From NCBI RefSeq assembly GCF_036541335.1, contig NZ_JAZHBO010000001.1, forward strand, positions 496,001-560,000: DNA of 64,000 nucleotides. The letters are read 5' to 3'. Both the position numbers and the translations under genes were made by a program. The notes under the pieces were generated by a model, which was given only the letters and a program-made list of their open reading frames with translations, ran no database searches and had not been told where the DNA came from. The first letter of the stretch is position 1. Every line of letters starts with the position of its first letter. This document shows positions 26,267-34,983 of this stretch, one piece after another. This DNA is from Aquilutibacter rugosus. Its GTDB lineage: Bacteria; Pseudomonadota; Gammaproteobacteria; Xanthomonadales; Xanthomonadaceae.

Positions 26267-27693
26267 GCGAGCAAGCACTACTCGAGGTCCATTTGTATGC
26301 CGATGGCCGCAAGGTCGCGCTGTTCGGTGCGCCGACGCGTCCGGCGTATCTGCCATCGTCGGATTTTGTCGGCCTGATCAATCAGGATCCGCGCCCCGTG
26401 ACCGGCGACTATGCCGTGGATCTGTCGCGCTTTGCGGTGCGGGCCGGCGTGGTGAAGACGCTGACCTGGCTGGCTGTGTATCGTGGGCGACCGGATCCGG
26501 TGCTGGGCGATCGCGGCAATTACGTGGGCGCCGGTCTGTGGCTGCCGGACAATCCGCTGATTGCGCTGGATCAGGTGATTGAGGCCTTGCGTCACGTGGT
26601 GGATCGCATTGTCTCGACCATGGATGCCAACCCGACGCAGGCGCAGGCGCAACTCAATGTGCAGTTGCCGGACTACGCCAACGGCGCTATCGAGTGGTTG
26701 CGTTCGCATGCCATCGGTGGCCCGACCGATCCGGATCTGGGTCTGCAGGGCTCCGAAGGCGCGCCGCGTGATGCGCAGCGGACCACCGTGCGGATGCGCA
26801 ATGTGTTCGGCGTCGATGCGCTGGCCACCTTGAGCGCCGCCATGATTGCGCGTACCCGTGCCGGCATGACGCGATTGCTGTTGCTGCAAGACGAGCAGGC
26901 GGCTACGGAGCCGCGCGTCGAGGAGCGCAAGCGGGCGCTCGAGTCGCTGTTCGGCGTGAGTACGCCGCTCAATGCGCTCAATCATCATGCGGTGAATTTC
27001 AGCGTCGGGTCGGCGGCGCGCGAGCGGGCAGCACGCGAGGCCGAGCAGCGAGCGCAAGCCGAGCGGGCGCAGGCGCAGGCGGATCTGGGCACGGTGCAGG
27101 AGGAGCTGGAACTGCTACGGCAGACGGCCGAGCGGCAGCGCCTCGACCTGCAGCGGGCCGATGCGGCCTTGCGTAACGAAAAAACCGCGCACGAACAGAC
27201 CCGCGAGCAGGCCGACGAAGCCAATCGTCTGCGGTCCGAGCTGGAGCGCGCGCAGGCCGATTTTCAGGCCTACAAGGTCAAGGTACGCAATGCCGGGCAG
27301 TCGCCCGAGCTGGGCGATCGCTTGCGCGCCAAGGTGACGCAGGTGATGCAGCCGAGTCCGGCGCGGTCCTCGAGCGGTAGCAGTCGCGGCGGCGGGGCCC
27401 GACGGGTGCAGCGCAGCGGACGCGATGCGGCGGCGTTCTGGGACAACAACCGGCTGATGCTGTACGTCGCGCTGGCCATCATCGGGGCGCTGATTTTGGG
27501 TTCGATGGGCGTGACGTACTACCGCGATCAGCAGCGCACCAAGGCCGCGCAGTCGGCGCCGACCATCGACCCGTTGCCCGCGCCGGTACCGCAGCAAGGC
27601 GTCATTGACGCCACAGCTGACCCCAATGCCACGCTGCAACAGCCGGCGGTGGTGGATCCGGCGGCGGTCGCGCCTTCGACAACTACACCCTAA
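26263..27693 (+). CDS. Coiled-coil protein with C-terminal membrane anchor, GTPase partner (unknown function)
   Basis: A 476-residue protein I do not recognise. The N-terminal domain (about 1-245) begins SEQALLEVHLYADGRKVALFG and contains GLWLPDNPLI. Then comes a long Ala/Glu/Arg coiled coil (about 250-345), a basic Ser/Gly-rich linker, one membrane segment (about 403-423) and a Pro/Ala-rich tail. The start codon overlaps the GTPase stop (ATGA), so translation is coupled and the two proteins probably act together. The N-terminal domain could be a GTPase regulator or effector; that is inference only. A short stem-loop (GCGGC/GCCGC) lies in the 14-bp gap to the convergent ABC gene. Confidence 0.72.
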   Translation: MSEQALLEVHLYADGRKVALFGAPTRPAYLPSSDFVGLINQDPRPVTGDYAVDLSRFAVRAGVVKTLTWLAVYRGRPDPVLGDRGNYVGAGLWLPDNPLIALDQVIEALRHVVDRIVSTMDANPTQAQAQLNVQLPDYANGAIEWLRSHAIGGPTDPDLGLQGSEGAPRDAQRTTVRMRNVFGVDALATLSAAMIARTRAGMTRLLLLQDEQAATEPRVEERKRALESLFGVSTPLNALNHHAVNFSVGSAARERAAREAEQRAQAERAQAQADLGTVQEELELLRQTAERQRLDLQRADAALRNEKTAHEQTREQADEANRLRSELERAQADFQAYKVKVRNAGQSPELGDRLRAKVTQVMQPSPARSSSGSSRGGGARRVQRSGRDAAAFWDNNRLMLYVALAIIGALILGSMGVTYYRDQQRTKAAQSAPTIDPLPAPVPQQGVIDATADPNATLQQPAVVDPAAVAPSTTTP

Positions 27694-27707
27694 GCGGCTT
27701 TTTAGTT

Positions 27708-29258
27708 TTAGGCCGCGTGATCCGGGCGGGCGGCCAGCAAGGCCTGCGTGTGCGGATGTTGCGGGCTGCGGAGGACGTCGGCGGTGGCGCCCACTTCGAC
27801 CAGATGACCGCGTTCCATGACGGCGATGCGCTCGGCTACGGCTGCGGCGGCGGCCAGGTCGTGGGTGATGAACAGCAGGGCTAGACCCCGCTCCGACTTA
27901 AGTCGGGACAGTAGTTCCAGAATGCCCGCCCGGTGGTGAGCGTCGAGGGCCGAGACGGCTTCGTCGCAGATCAGGACGGCCGGATCGGTCGCCAGAGCGC
28001 GGGCAATGGCGATGCGTTGGCGCTGGCCGCCAGAGAACTGGTGGGAATAGCGCGAGGCCATGGCGGGATCCAGGCCGACGGAGACCAGCAACTCCGAGAC
28101 AGTAGCGTCCACCGGGGCCTTTGGCTGATGAATACGCAGCGGCTCGGCGATCAGGTCGCGCACGCGCATCCGCGGATTTAGCGAGGCGTAGGGGTCCTGA
28201 AACACTATGCCCAACTGGCGCCGCTCACGCCGCAGCTCGGCCGAGGACATCTGCAGCAGGTCACGACCCTCGAAGCGGACGGCCCCAAACGTCTGCCCGG
28301 GCAGTAGTTTCAATAAGGCCCGACCTAAGGTGGACTTGCCCGAGCCCGATTCGCCGACCAATGCCAAGCCCTCGCCGCGGCGCAGTTCCAGCCCGACATC
28401 GTGCAGCACCGGCTGCGTGGCGCCCGGATATTGCACTCGCAAGCCGCTGGCTTGCAGCACCACCGGCGCGTCGTCCAGGGGCGCGGCCAGCGGAGGCAGC
28501 TGATCGGCGGCCAGCAGCTCGCGGGTGTAGTCCTGCTGCGGGTTGGCGAAGACCGCACGTGTATCGCCCTGCTCGACCACATGACCCTTTTGCAGGACCA
28601 CCACGCGCTGGGCGTACTGGCCGACTAGCGGCAGGTCGTGACTGATCAGCAGCATGCCCAGACCGTCTTCGCGACGGAGCGTGTCCAGCAGATCCAGAAT
28701 GTCGCGGGCGATCCGCGCGTCGAGCGCCGAGGTCGGCTCGTCGGCGATCAGGATTTTGGGCCGCGCCGCCAAAGCCATGGCGATGGCAATGCGTTGACGC
28801 TGACCACCCGAGAACTGATGCGGTACCTTGCGCAACGCCTGCGGCGGATCGGGCAACTGAACCCGTTCCAGCAACTGCAGAGCGCGGCGGCGGTCGGCCT
28901 GGCCTTCGTGCACTTGGAGAATCTCGAGCAGCTGCGAACCGACCGTGCGTAGAGGATGCAGACTGGCCAGCGGATCCTGCGGAATCCAGGCCAAGACGCG
29001 GCCGCGCAGTTCACGGTGGGCGGTACTGAACAGGTCGAGGGGTTGGCCGGCCAAGGTCAGCCGTCCCTGCGCCTGCAAGTTGGAGGGCAACAGACCGAGC
29101 AGCGTCAGCGCGGTCAGGCTTTTGCCCGAGCCCGATTCGCCGACCAGCCCGACGCATTCACCCGGCGCGACCGACAGATCGAGCGGGCCGAGCAAGGCCT
29201 GCGCGCCGTTGCGGATCACCAGTTGCTCCAGGGCCACGCGATGATGCTGCAGGCTCAT
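27708..29258 (-). CDS. Peptide ABC transporter, fused double ATPase (YejF/DppDF-like)
   Basis: A 516-residue protein with two complete ABC ATPase halves. Half one has Walker A GESGSGKSL and signature FSGGQRQRIAIAMAL; half two has GESGSGKST and FSGGQRQRIAIARAL. Walker B sites are ILIADEPTSALD and LICDEAVSALD, the second with Ala-Val in place of Pro-Thr. This is the arrangement of YejF-type peptide importers. The start ATG at 29258 overlaps the permease stop by four bases. The second inner-membrane permease and the binding protein are not next to it, so the importer is incomplete locally. Confidence 0.9.
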   Translation of the reverse strand: MSLQHHRVALEQLVIRNGAQALLGPLDLSVAPGECVGLVGESGSGKSLTALTLLGLLPSNLQAQGRLTLAGQPLDLFSTAHRELRGRVLAWIPQDPLASLHPLRTVGSQLLEILQVHEGQADRRRALQLLERVQLPDPPQALRKVPHQFSGGQRQRIAIAMALAARPKILIADEPTSALDARIARDILDLLDTLRREDGLGMLLISHDLPLVGQYAQRVVVLQKGHVVEQGDTRAVFANPQQDYTRELLAADQLPPLAAPLDDAPVVLQASGLRVQYPGATQPVLHDVGLELRRGEGLALVGESGSGKSTLGRALLKLLPGQTFGAVRFEGRDLLQMSSAELRRERRQLGIVFQDPYASLNPRMRVRDLIAEPLRIHQPKAPVDATVSELLVSVGLDPAMASRYSHQFSGGQRQRIAIARALATDPAVLICDEAVSALDAHHRAGILELLSRLKSERGLALLFITHDLAAAAAVAERIAVMERGHLVEVGATADVLRSPQHPHTQALLAARPDHAA

Positions 29259-30100
29259 GCAGCGGCTCCGGCGCCGCGGCGCACATCGAGACGGTCGCTT
29301 AGGGCATCGCCCAGGAACTGGAAGATCAACAAAGTCAGCACCAGGAACACAGCCGGGAACAGCAAGGTCCACGGTGCGGAATCCATCTCCTGGACGCCTT
29401 CGGCGAGTAGCGAACCCCACGAGGCCGAGGGCTCATCGACCGACAGACCCAGAAACCCGAGAAAGCTCTCGACCAGAATGGCCTGCGGCAGGATCAGACC
29501 CAAGTACACCAGTGCCAGCGGCATCAGATTGGGGATGACATGCCAGCGCAAACGTTGGTTGAAGCGAGCGCCGGCCGCCTCAGATGCCAGCACGAAGGGC
29601 GCCTCACGCAGGCGGGACGCCTCGGCGCGCATGACGCGGGCCAGATCAATCCAGACGTAGCCGCCGATGGCCGCCAGCAGAAGCCCGAGCGAGCGCTCAA
29701 ACAGCGTCAGCAACAGGATCACGACCAGCAAAAACGGTAGCGCGGAAAGCACATCGAGCAGGCGCACCATGATGCGTTCGACGCGCCCACCCGCCAAACC
29801 GGCGATGGCCCCGTAACTGACACCGATCAGTAGCGCGATCACCGACGACAGCAGACCGATCGTCAGGGACAGCCGACCACCGGCCAGCGTGCGGGCAAAC
29901 ACATCGCGACCGATGGCATCGGTGCCGAACCAATGCTGCTGCACACCCGGGCGTACCGACAGCGCCTGCCAGTGCGGCGAGAACGGGTTGTACGGCGACA
30001 GATACGGACCGAGAAAACACAGCAGCAACAGCGCCACGAGTCCGGCCAAACACAACTTGGCAATTAGCGGCAACGAAGGGCGAACGATGGACTCAGGCAT
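29255..30100 (-). CDS. Peptide ABC transporter permease (DppC/YejE-like)
   Basis: A 281-residue permease of the BPD-transport family. An N-terminal membrane segment precedes the typical GTDAIGRDVFARTLAGGRLSLTIGL, and the EAA loop reads EAAGARFNQRLRWHVIPNL. It ends with FLGDALSDRLDVR, usual for the DppC/OppC/YejE subunit. It forms one half of the pore with an absent DppB/YejB partner. It is translationally coupled to the double ATPase and divergent from hemB. Confidence 0.88.
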   Translation of the reverse strand: MPESIVRPSLPLIAKLCLAGLVALLLLCFLGPYLSPYNPFSPHWQALSVRPGVQQHWFGTDAIGRDVFARTLAGGRLSLTIGLLSSVIALLIGVSYGAIAGLAGGRVERIMVRLLDVLSALPFLLVVILLLTLFERSLGLLLAAIGGYVWIDLARVMRAEASRLREAPFVLASEAAGARFNQRLRWHVIPNLMPLALVYLGLILPQAILVESFLGFLGLSVDEPSASWGSLLAEGVQEMDSAPWTLLFPAVFLVLTLLIFQFLGDALSDRLDVRRGAGAAA

Positions 30101-30146
30101 ACCTTTGCATCATACCGTTCGGCGACAGAGGGCGTAAAATATTCGG

Positions 30147-31136
30147 ATGAGCTATCCGTATAACCGTTTGCGGCGGATGCGCCGCGATGATTTCTCCCGG
30201 CGGCTGATGCGTGAGCATGTGCTGACGGCCAATGACTTCATTTACCCCGTGTTCGTGCACGAATTGCAGGGCCGTGAAGCGATCGCCTCGATGCCCGGTG
30301 TCGAACGTCTTTCGATTGATGAGCTGCTGCGCGTCGCCGAACGCGCCGTCGAACTGCGCATTCCCGCCCTGGCCCTGTTCCCGGTCACCGCACCCGAGGC
30401 CAAATCGCTCGATGCCGCTGCCGCCTACGATGACGATGGCCTGTGCCAGCGCGCCGTGCGTGCCCTGAAATCGCATTTCCCGCAGCTCGGTGTGATCACC
30501 GACGTGGCCCTGGATCCCTACACCTCGCACGGTCAGGATGGCCTGCTCGATGCCAGCGGCTATGTCATGAACGATGAGACCGTGGACGTGCTGGTGCAGC
30601 AGGCGCTGTCGCATGCCCGCGCCGGTGCCGACGTCGTCGCCCCCAGCGACATGATGGATGGCCGCATCGGTGCCCTGCGCGACGCGCTCGAGTCCGACGG
30701 TTACATCCACACGCGCATTCTGGCCTATTCCGCCAAGTACGCCTCGGCATTCTATGGCCCGTTCCGCGATGCCGTCGGCAGTGCCGCCGCCCTCGGCAAG
30801 GCCGACAAAAAGACGTACCAGATGGATCCCGCCAACACCGATGAGGCCCTGCAGGAAATCGCGCAGGATCTGCAGGAAGGCGCGGACATGATCATGATCA
30901 AGCCGGGCATGCCGTATCTCGACGTGGTTCGCCGCGCTAAAGACGAGTTCGGCGTGCCGACCTTTGCGTATCAGGTCAGTGGTGAGTACGCCATGCTCAA
31001 GGCCGCTGCGCAAAACGGCTGGCTCGATGAGCGTGCCTGCGTGCTCGAGTCCCTGCTTGGCTTCAAACGTGCCGGTGCCGATGGCATTCTGACTTACTTC
31101 GCGCTCGATGCAGCGCAATGGTTAAAGGACGAGTAA
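30147..31136 (+). CDS. hemB: Delta-aminolevulinic acid dehydratase (porphobilinogen synthase)
   Basis: A 329-residue HemB. Diagnostic segments are FIYPVFVHE, DVALDPYTSHGQDG, VAPSDMMDGRIG, AYSAKYASAFYGPFR with the Schiff-base lysine, the second lysine in MIKPGMPYLD, and YQVSGEYAM. The metal site lacks the Zn-binding cysteines (DVALDPYTSHG instead of DVCLCEYTDHG), so it is the magnesium-type enzyme as in Pseudomonas. It condenses two 5-aminolevulinate into porphobilinogen. A TAAAAT box lies only six bases before the ATG and no ribosome-binding site is visible, so the message may be leaderless. aroE follows with a one-base overlap. Confidence 0.97.
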   Translation: MSYPYNRLRRMRRDDFSRRLMREHVLTANDFIYPVFVHELQGREAIASMPGVERLSIDELLRVAERAVELRIPALALFPVTAPEAKSLDAAAAYDDDGLCQRAVRALKSHFPQLGVITDVALDPYTSHGQDGLLDASGYVMNDETVDVLVQQALSHARAGADVVAPSDMMDGRIGALRDALESDGYIHTRILAYSAKYASAFYGPFRDAVGSAAALGKADKKTYQMDPANTDEALQEIAQDLQEGADMIMIKPGMPYLDVVRRAKDEFGVPTFAYQVSGEYAMLKAAAQNGWLDERACVLESLLGFKRAGADGILTYFALDAAQWLKDE

Positions 31137-31963
31137 TGAGCATTTACGCCGTGATGGGTTCGCCCGTATCGCATTCGCTGTCGCCGGCGATCCATCGCGC
31201 GTTTGCTGCACAGTTCGGGCAACCGCAACTGCACTACGAAGCCATTGACGTCCCCGCCGGTGGGCTGGCCGCTGCGCTGGAATCGTTCTGTGCCCGCGGC
31301 GGCGTGGGTGCCAACATCACCGCCCCGCTCAAGCGCGAGGCCTTTGGCCTGTGCACGCTGCTCTCGCCCACCGCCGAACGCGCCGGTGCCGTCAACACGC
31401 TCAGCGCCATGCCCGACGGCGGCTGGCAAGGCGATCTGACCGATGGCGAAGGCCTGATCCGCGCCCTGACCGGCACGCTCGGCCAGGACCTGCGCGACCG
31501 CCGCACGCTGGTGCTCGGCGCCGGCGGTGCGGCGCATGCCGTCGTCCCCGCCCTGCTCGAGGCCGGCGTCGGCTCCCTCTATCTGGTCAACCGTAGCCAA
31601 GCCAATGCCGACGCACTGGCCGACCGCATCGGCGAACCCGCCCGCGTCCACACCCGCCGCATCGAACAGCTGGGCGAGGTCGGCGCCTTCGATCTGATCA
31701 TCAACACCGCCACTGAATCGCCGGTCACCGCGTTCGGCCTCAAGGGCGAGCTGATCGCCTCGCCGCGCACGCTGGTGGTGGATCTGAACTACGGCGAACG
31801 CGCCTCGGCCCTGCGCGCTTGGGCCGCCGTGCACGACGTGCAAGTCTTTGTCAATGGCCTGCCGATGCTGATCGAACAGGCCGCGCTGTCGTATGCGCTG
31901 TGGAACGACGGCGCGATGCCCGATACGGCGCCGGTTTACGCTTCGTTCGCTGACAAATACTGA
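31136..31963 (+). CDS. aroE: Shikimate dehydrogenase
   Basis: A 275-residue AroE: GSPVSHSLSPAIH substrate-binding start, the catalytic Lys and Asn/Asp positions in GANITAPLKREAF and GDLTDGEGLI, the NADP-binding VLGAGGAAHAVVPAL and the NRS phosphate-binding turn (VNRSQAN). It reduces 3-dehydroshikimate to shikimate in aromatic synthesis. Canonical NVTxP is NITAP here, a conservative change, and GDNTDG reads GDLTDG, which replaces an Asn. The start (TAATG with hemB) has AAAGGAC upstream. A gamma-carbonic anhydrase gene converges four bases away, a pairing also seen in E. coli (aroE-yrd cluster). Confidence 0.94.
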   Translation: MSIYAVMGSPVSHSLSPAIHRAFAAQFGQPQLHYEAIDVPAGGLAAALESFCARGGVGANITAPLKREAFGLCTLLSPTAERAGAVNTLSAMPDGGWQGDLTDGEGLIRALTGTLGQDLRDRRTLVLGAGGAAHAVVPALLEAGVGSLYLVNRSQANADALADRIGEPARVHTRRIEQLGEVGAFDLIINTATESPVTAFGLKGELIASPRTLVVDLNYGERASALRAWAAVHDVQVFVNGLPMLIEQAALSYALWNDGAMPDTAPVYASFADKY

Positions 31964-31967
31964 TCTG

Positions 31968-32504
31968 TCAGCCGGACGCCAGATACTGATCTTTCAGTTT
32001 GACGTAGTGTGCGGCGCTGTATTCCAGCGACTCGCGGCCCTTGGCATCTAGCGTGCGCACGCATTTGGCCGGATTGCCGACCCATACTTCGCCCTCACCG
32101 ATCACCTTGCCCGGCGGAATCACCGCCCCCGCACCGACGATGGCATACGCACCGATCTGCGCACCGTCGAGAATGGTCGATCCCATGCCAATCAGGGCGT
32201 AATCACCAATCGTGCAGGCATGCACGATGGCACCGTGACCGACGGTCACACCCTGGCCGATGATCGTCGGCTGGCCGCCTTGCTTGTTGAAGGGGCTGTC
32301 GTGCGAGACGTGCACGATGGTCCCGTCCTGGATATTGGTGCGGGCACCCACGGTGATGTAGTTCACATCGCCGCGCAGCACCGTGCCCGGCCAGATGCTC
32401 ACGTCATCGCCCAGCGTCACGCGTCCGATCACGGTGGCGGCAGGATCCACGTAAACGCGGTCGCCAAGGGCAGGAAGATTGTCTAGATACGGCCGGATAG
32501 TCAT
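31968..32504 (-). CDS. Gamma-class carbonic anhydrase family protein (YrdA-like)
   Basis: A 178-residue left-handed beta-helix protein with hexapeptide repeats. The three metal-ligand histidines are visible in IVHVSHDSP, VTVGHGAIVHACT, and the sequence opens with the family's GDRVYVDPAATVIGRVTLGDDVSIWPG. Members bind zinc or iron; many, like YrdA, lack shown carbonic anhydrase activity. Full length for the family. It converges on aroE. Fragments resembling its first 60 bases recur downstream (32545-32600 and 33140-33200). Confidence 0.88.
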   Translation of the reverse strand: MTIRPYLDNLPALGDRVYVDPAATVIGRVTLGDDVSIWPGTVLRGDVNYITVGARTNIQDGTIVHVSHDSPFNKQGGQPTIIGQGVTVGHGAIVHACTIGDYALIGMGSTILDGAQIGAYAIVGAGAVIPPGKVIGEGEVWVGNPAKCVRTLDAKGRESLEYSAAHYVKLKDQYLASG

Positions 32505-32743
32505 TGCTATAGCCTACCGAATTACTTGGGCGTGTCGTAGACCGGATTCGCCAGGCACGTACAGCGAATGTAGGGGCCCGGTCGCCGAGACCGTTGACGA
32601 CCTTTTCGCTCTATCGCTCGTAGAGACCCATGGCTCGCGCCTTGCCAAGCTATCGCGCCAGTACTGCCGCAACTCGTTACGCGTACGCCAATCCCTCTAG
32701 CTCAATCGTAACCGCTGGCCAACGAGAATAACAAATGGCGAGC

Positions 32744-33019
32744 CTAGTCCGAATCAGTTAGCCCATTCGAGATGACATGCAAATACAGTGCATGTGACTC
32801 CCCGACGTAGCTTGGAATCACGCACTCACCGTCGGTCTCGGAACCGAAGGCTACACAGTGCCCTTGCTGTACGTGTTCGCCAAGCTCCTGGAGGTTGAAA
32901 CATCGATGGACCGCCCCGTTGCACGAGTCGCAATGGCGAACAGATGGGTCCTCATCGATGGGTGACATAGCAGACCAATCTTGATCACAACCGAACTTGG
33001 ATTTACAAATTATGGCCAT
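32744..33019 (-). CDS. Small zinc-ribbon-like protein (hypothetical)
   Basis: A 91-residue orphan. It contains two CxxC-like elements: IICKSKFGCDQDW near the start and VRHCDSCNGAVHRC in the centre, then HVQQGHCVAF. Short bacterial proteins with the pattern C-x2-C-x3-VHxC followed by GxCVAF occur widely without a known role; a metal site is likely. The ATG at 33019 (GGAC just upstream) or the one at 33028 may be used. It stands alone in an AT-richer, gene-poor stretch at the edge of the acquired island. Confidence 0.55.
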   Translation of the reverse strand: MAIICKSKFGCDQDWSAMSPIDEDPSVRHCDSCNGAVHRCFNLQELGEHVQQGHCVAFGSETDGECVIPSYVGESHALYLHVISNGLTDSD

Positions 33020-33533
33020 AACGTCCATTACCTGACACTGAGTGTTCACCTGAGGAGACACTCCCCACCCTTATATATTTACCTTACATCGAGAGAACAA
33101 TCCGAAACGGCTTCTTGACTTCGTTGGCTTCGTAACCGCGCCGGCAGGTTCTACGTAGACGCAGTTGCCGGTCGCCGAGATTGTTGACGATATCTACCAT
33201 GTGTTGAGCTGCCAATCACATGGCCCACATCTCCATCCATATGTTCCGCCGGCAAATATATGGAGAACTTTTCGCCCTACCCACTATGGAAGAGACGTTG
33301 CCGTCTTGACGTTTAAACCGGACCCGCTTGTTAATGGATTCCAGTCTCGTTGGCCTTGAAGTCATTTTTGTTGTATTTTTTTATGGCTGTTAGCTAAAGT
33401 TATATGCCATATATTTATTACTCTTAACAGATATTGCATGCAATATTTGTATTGCACTTGATGCTGAATTAATGGAACTTTTTTATAGCAGTTCTACTAT
33501 GTAGGCTGCCACAATCTCGCTTGCGGAGGAACA
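33020..33533. other. Gene-poor AT-rich stretch with a gene fragment
   Basis: No complete gene is visible. 33140-33200 resembles the first 60 bases of the nearby gamma-carbonic anhydrase gene with a frameshift, and 33168-33190 repeats 32578-32600 with two mismatches. 33360-33500 is notably AT-rich for this chromosome and may hold the promoter of the mobile mystery protein A remnant. Confidence 0.5.
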
Positions 33534-33767
33534 ATGGCTACCACCCGTCCCATGCGACAACTGGCGCGCAAGCGACTCGACGAGCGACTTGTCGCCTTGA
33601 AATCCTTGCCCCCTTCCAGCCTCGTCGCACGGCGCGGGGGCTGGATCCCGTCGATCCGCGAGGCACTGGGCATGCCCCGTCGCGAGCTCGCCCGCCGCAT
33701 GGGCGTGGGCGGAACCCGCCAAGGCAGGCGATGGCCACGATCACCAACACTGAACCTGACGGAGTAA
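33534..33767 (+). pseudogene. Truncated mobile mystery protein A
   Basis: The first 58 residues (RQLARKRLDERLVALKSL, then GGWIPSIREALGMPRRELARRMGV) match the N-terminal part of mobile mystery protein A, a Xre-type DNA-binding protein usually paired with mobile mystery protein B (a Fic-domain protein). After about 33708 the similarity stops inside the helix-turn-helix and unrelated residues follow to the stop. The ribosome-binding site (GGAGGA) is intact. The partner gene is missing. The break is immediately upstream of the copper island, so island insertion or recombination probably removed the rest. Confidence 0.7.
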
Positions 33768-33772
33768 AACCC

Positions 33773-34300
33773 ATGAAATCGATCGTGACTTTCCTGCTTG
33801 CCGCCTTCGCCCTTGGCGGCGTGATGGACACCAGTGCCCAGACCAAGCCAGCCGCCTCGGCGCACGCCGCGCATGAACAGCCCACGGCAACCGACCCCGC
33901 GCTGGACATTTCCGCCACTGCCGGCCCGGCCGTGGCGGTAGCGGAGCGTTTCGGCACAGCACTGGCTGCCGGCGACCTCAAAACGGTGGAAGCCTTGCTG
34001 GCCCCTGAGGTGTTGATCCTTGAGACCGGCGGGGCGGAGCGCAGCCGCGCCGAATACATGAGCCACCACGCGATCAGCGATGCGAAGTTCCTCAAGGGCA
34101 GCCATCACCAGCTCAAGCGACGTATCGCGCGCAGCGCGGGCGACCTGGCCTGGATTGGCAGCGAGAGCGAGCTCCACGCCAGCAAGGACGGCAAGCCGGT
34201 GACCCTGCTCAGCACCGAGACGATGGTGCTCAGGAAGACCGGCGCCGACTGGCGCATCGTCCACATCCACTGGTCGTCGCGACCCAAGAAAGCCAAGTGA
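33773..34300 (+). CDS. Exported NTF2-like (SnoaL/DUF4440-type) protein of the copper island
   Basis: A 175-residue protein with a signal peptide (MKSIVTFLLAAFALGGVMDTSAQ) and an NTF2-like fold: AVAVAERFGTALAAGDLKTVEALLAPEVLILETGG and a C-terminal KTGADWRIVHIHWSSR. These folds bind small ligands or act as isomerases; the role is not known, but such genes often accompany metal-resistance determinants. GGAG lies eight bases before the ATG at 33773. The DUF411 lipoprotein gene follows after 10 bp. Confidence 0.78.
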   Translation: MKSIVTFLLAAFALGGVMDTSAQTKPAASAHAAHEQPTATDPALDISATAGPAVAVAERFGTALAAGDLKTVEALLAPEVLILETGGAERSRAEYMSHHAISDAKFLKGSHHQLKRRIARSAGDLAWIGSESELHASKDGKPVTLLSTETMVLRKTGADWRIVHIHWSSRPKKAK

Positions 34301-34310
34301 GGCATAACTG

Positions 34311-34886
34311 ATGAACGTCAAAATCCTGCTGTTTGCTGCGACCGCGATGTGCTCCCTCACGACCATGACGGCGTGCGCCCGCGCGCCCGAAGCTGCCGGC
34401 AGCAATACAGACAACGTCGCCCGCCCCACCGCCCAAGAACCGCCTGCAATCGCGCGCTCCCCGGCAGCCGCGCCTGAGTTACAACAAGCCGACACGGACG
34501 CGCCACGCATGGTCGTCCACAAGAGCGCGAGTTGCGGGTGTTGCGGCCTGTGGGTGGATCACATGCGCGCCGCCGGGTTCGCGGTGGAAGTGCGCAATAC
34601 GGACGACCTCAATCCGCTCAAGGAACGGGTTGGAGTGCCCTACGGCAAAGGCTCCTGCCACACCGCCGAGGTGAATGGCTATTTCGTCGAGGGCCATGTG
34701 CCGGCCGCGGACGTCAAGCGATTGATCGCGGAAAAGCCCGATGCCAAGGGCCTGGTATTGCCGGGCATGCCGATGGGCTCGCCCGGAATGGAAAGTCCGG
34801 ATGGGCGTATCCAGCCATATACCGTAGAACTGGTCGCGCGCGACGGCACTGTCTCCACTTTTGCCGAGCATGCGGGCGTTCAATAA
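34311..34886 (+). CDS. DUF411 metal-binding lipoprotein
   Basis: A 191-residue protein. The signal ends in a lipobox-like MTAC (about residue 22), then a disordered Ala/Pro linker, then a DUF411 domain: VHKSASCGCCGLWVDHM, a conserved SCHTAEVNGYFVEGHVP and the end motif LVLPGMPMGSPGME. The clustered cysteines and methionines suggest copper binding in the periplasm. DUF411 genes are commonly found in copper and mercury islands. It shares an operon with the NTF2-like gene and faces a convergent DUF305 gene. Confidence 0.85.
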   Translation: MNVKILLFAATAMCSLTTMTACARAPEAAGSNTDNVARPTAQEPPAIARSPAAAPELQQADTDAPRMVVHKSASCGCCGLWVDHMRAAGFAVEVRNTDDLNPLKERVGVPYGKGSCHTAEVNGYFVEGHVPAADVKRLIAEKPDAKGLVLPGMPMGSPGMESPDGRIQPYTVELVARDGTVSTFAEHAGVQ

Positions 34887-34983
34887 GCCAGTGGCCGGGC
34901 TACACAACGGGCGAGACTCCTCGACAACCGGAGGGAGCCACCCGGCCCCTTCGGGCCGAGTGTCCGTCGCGGCTACGCAGCAG

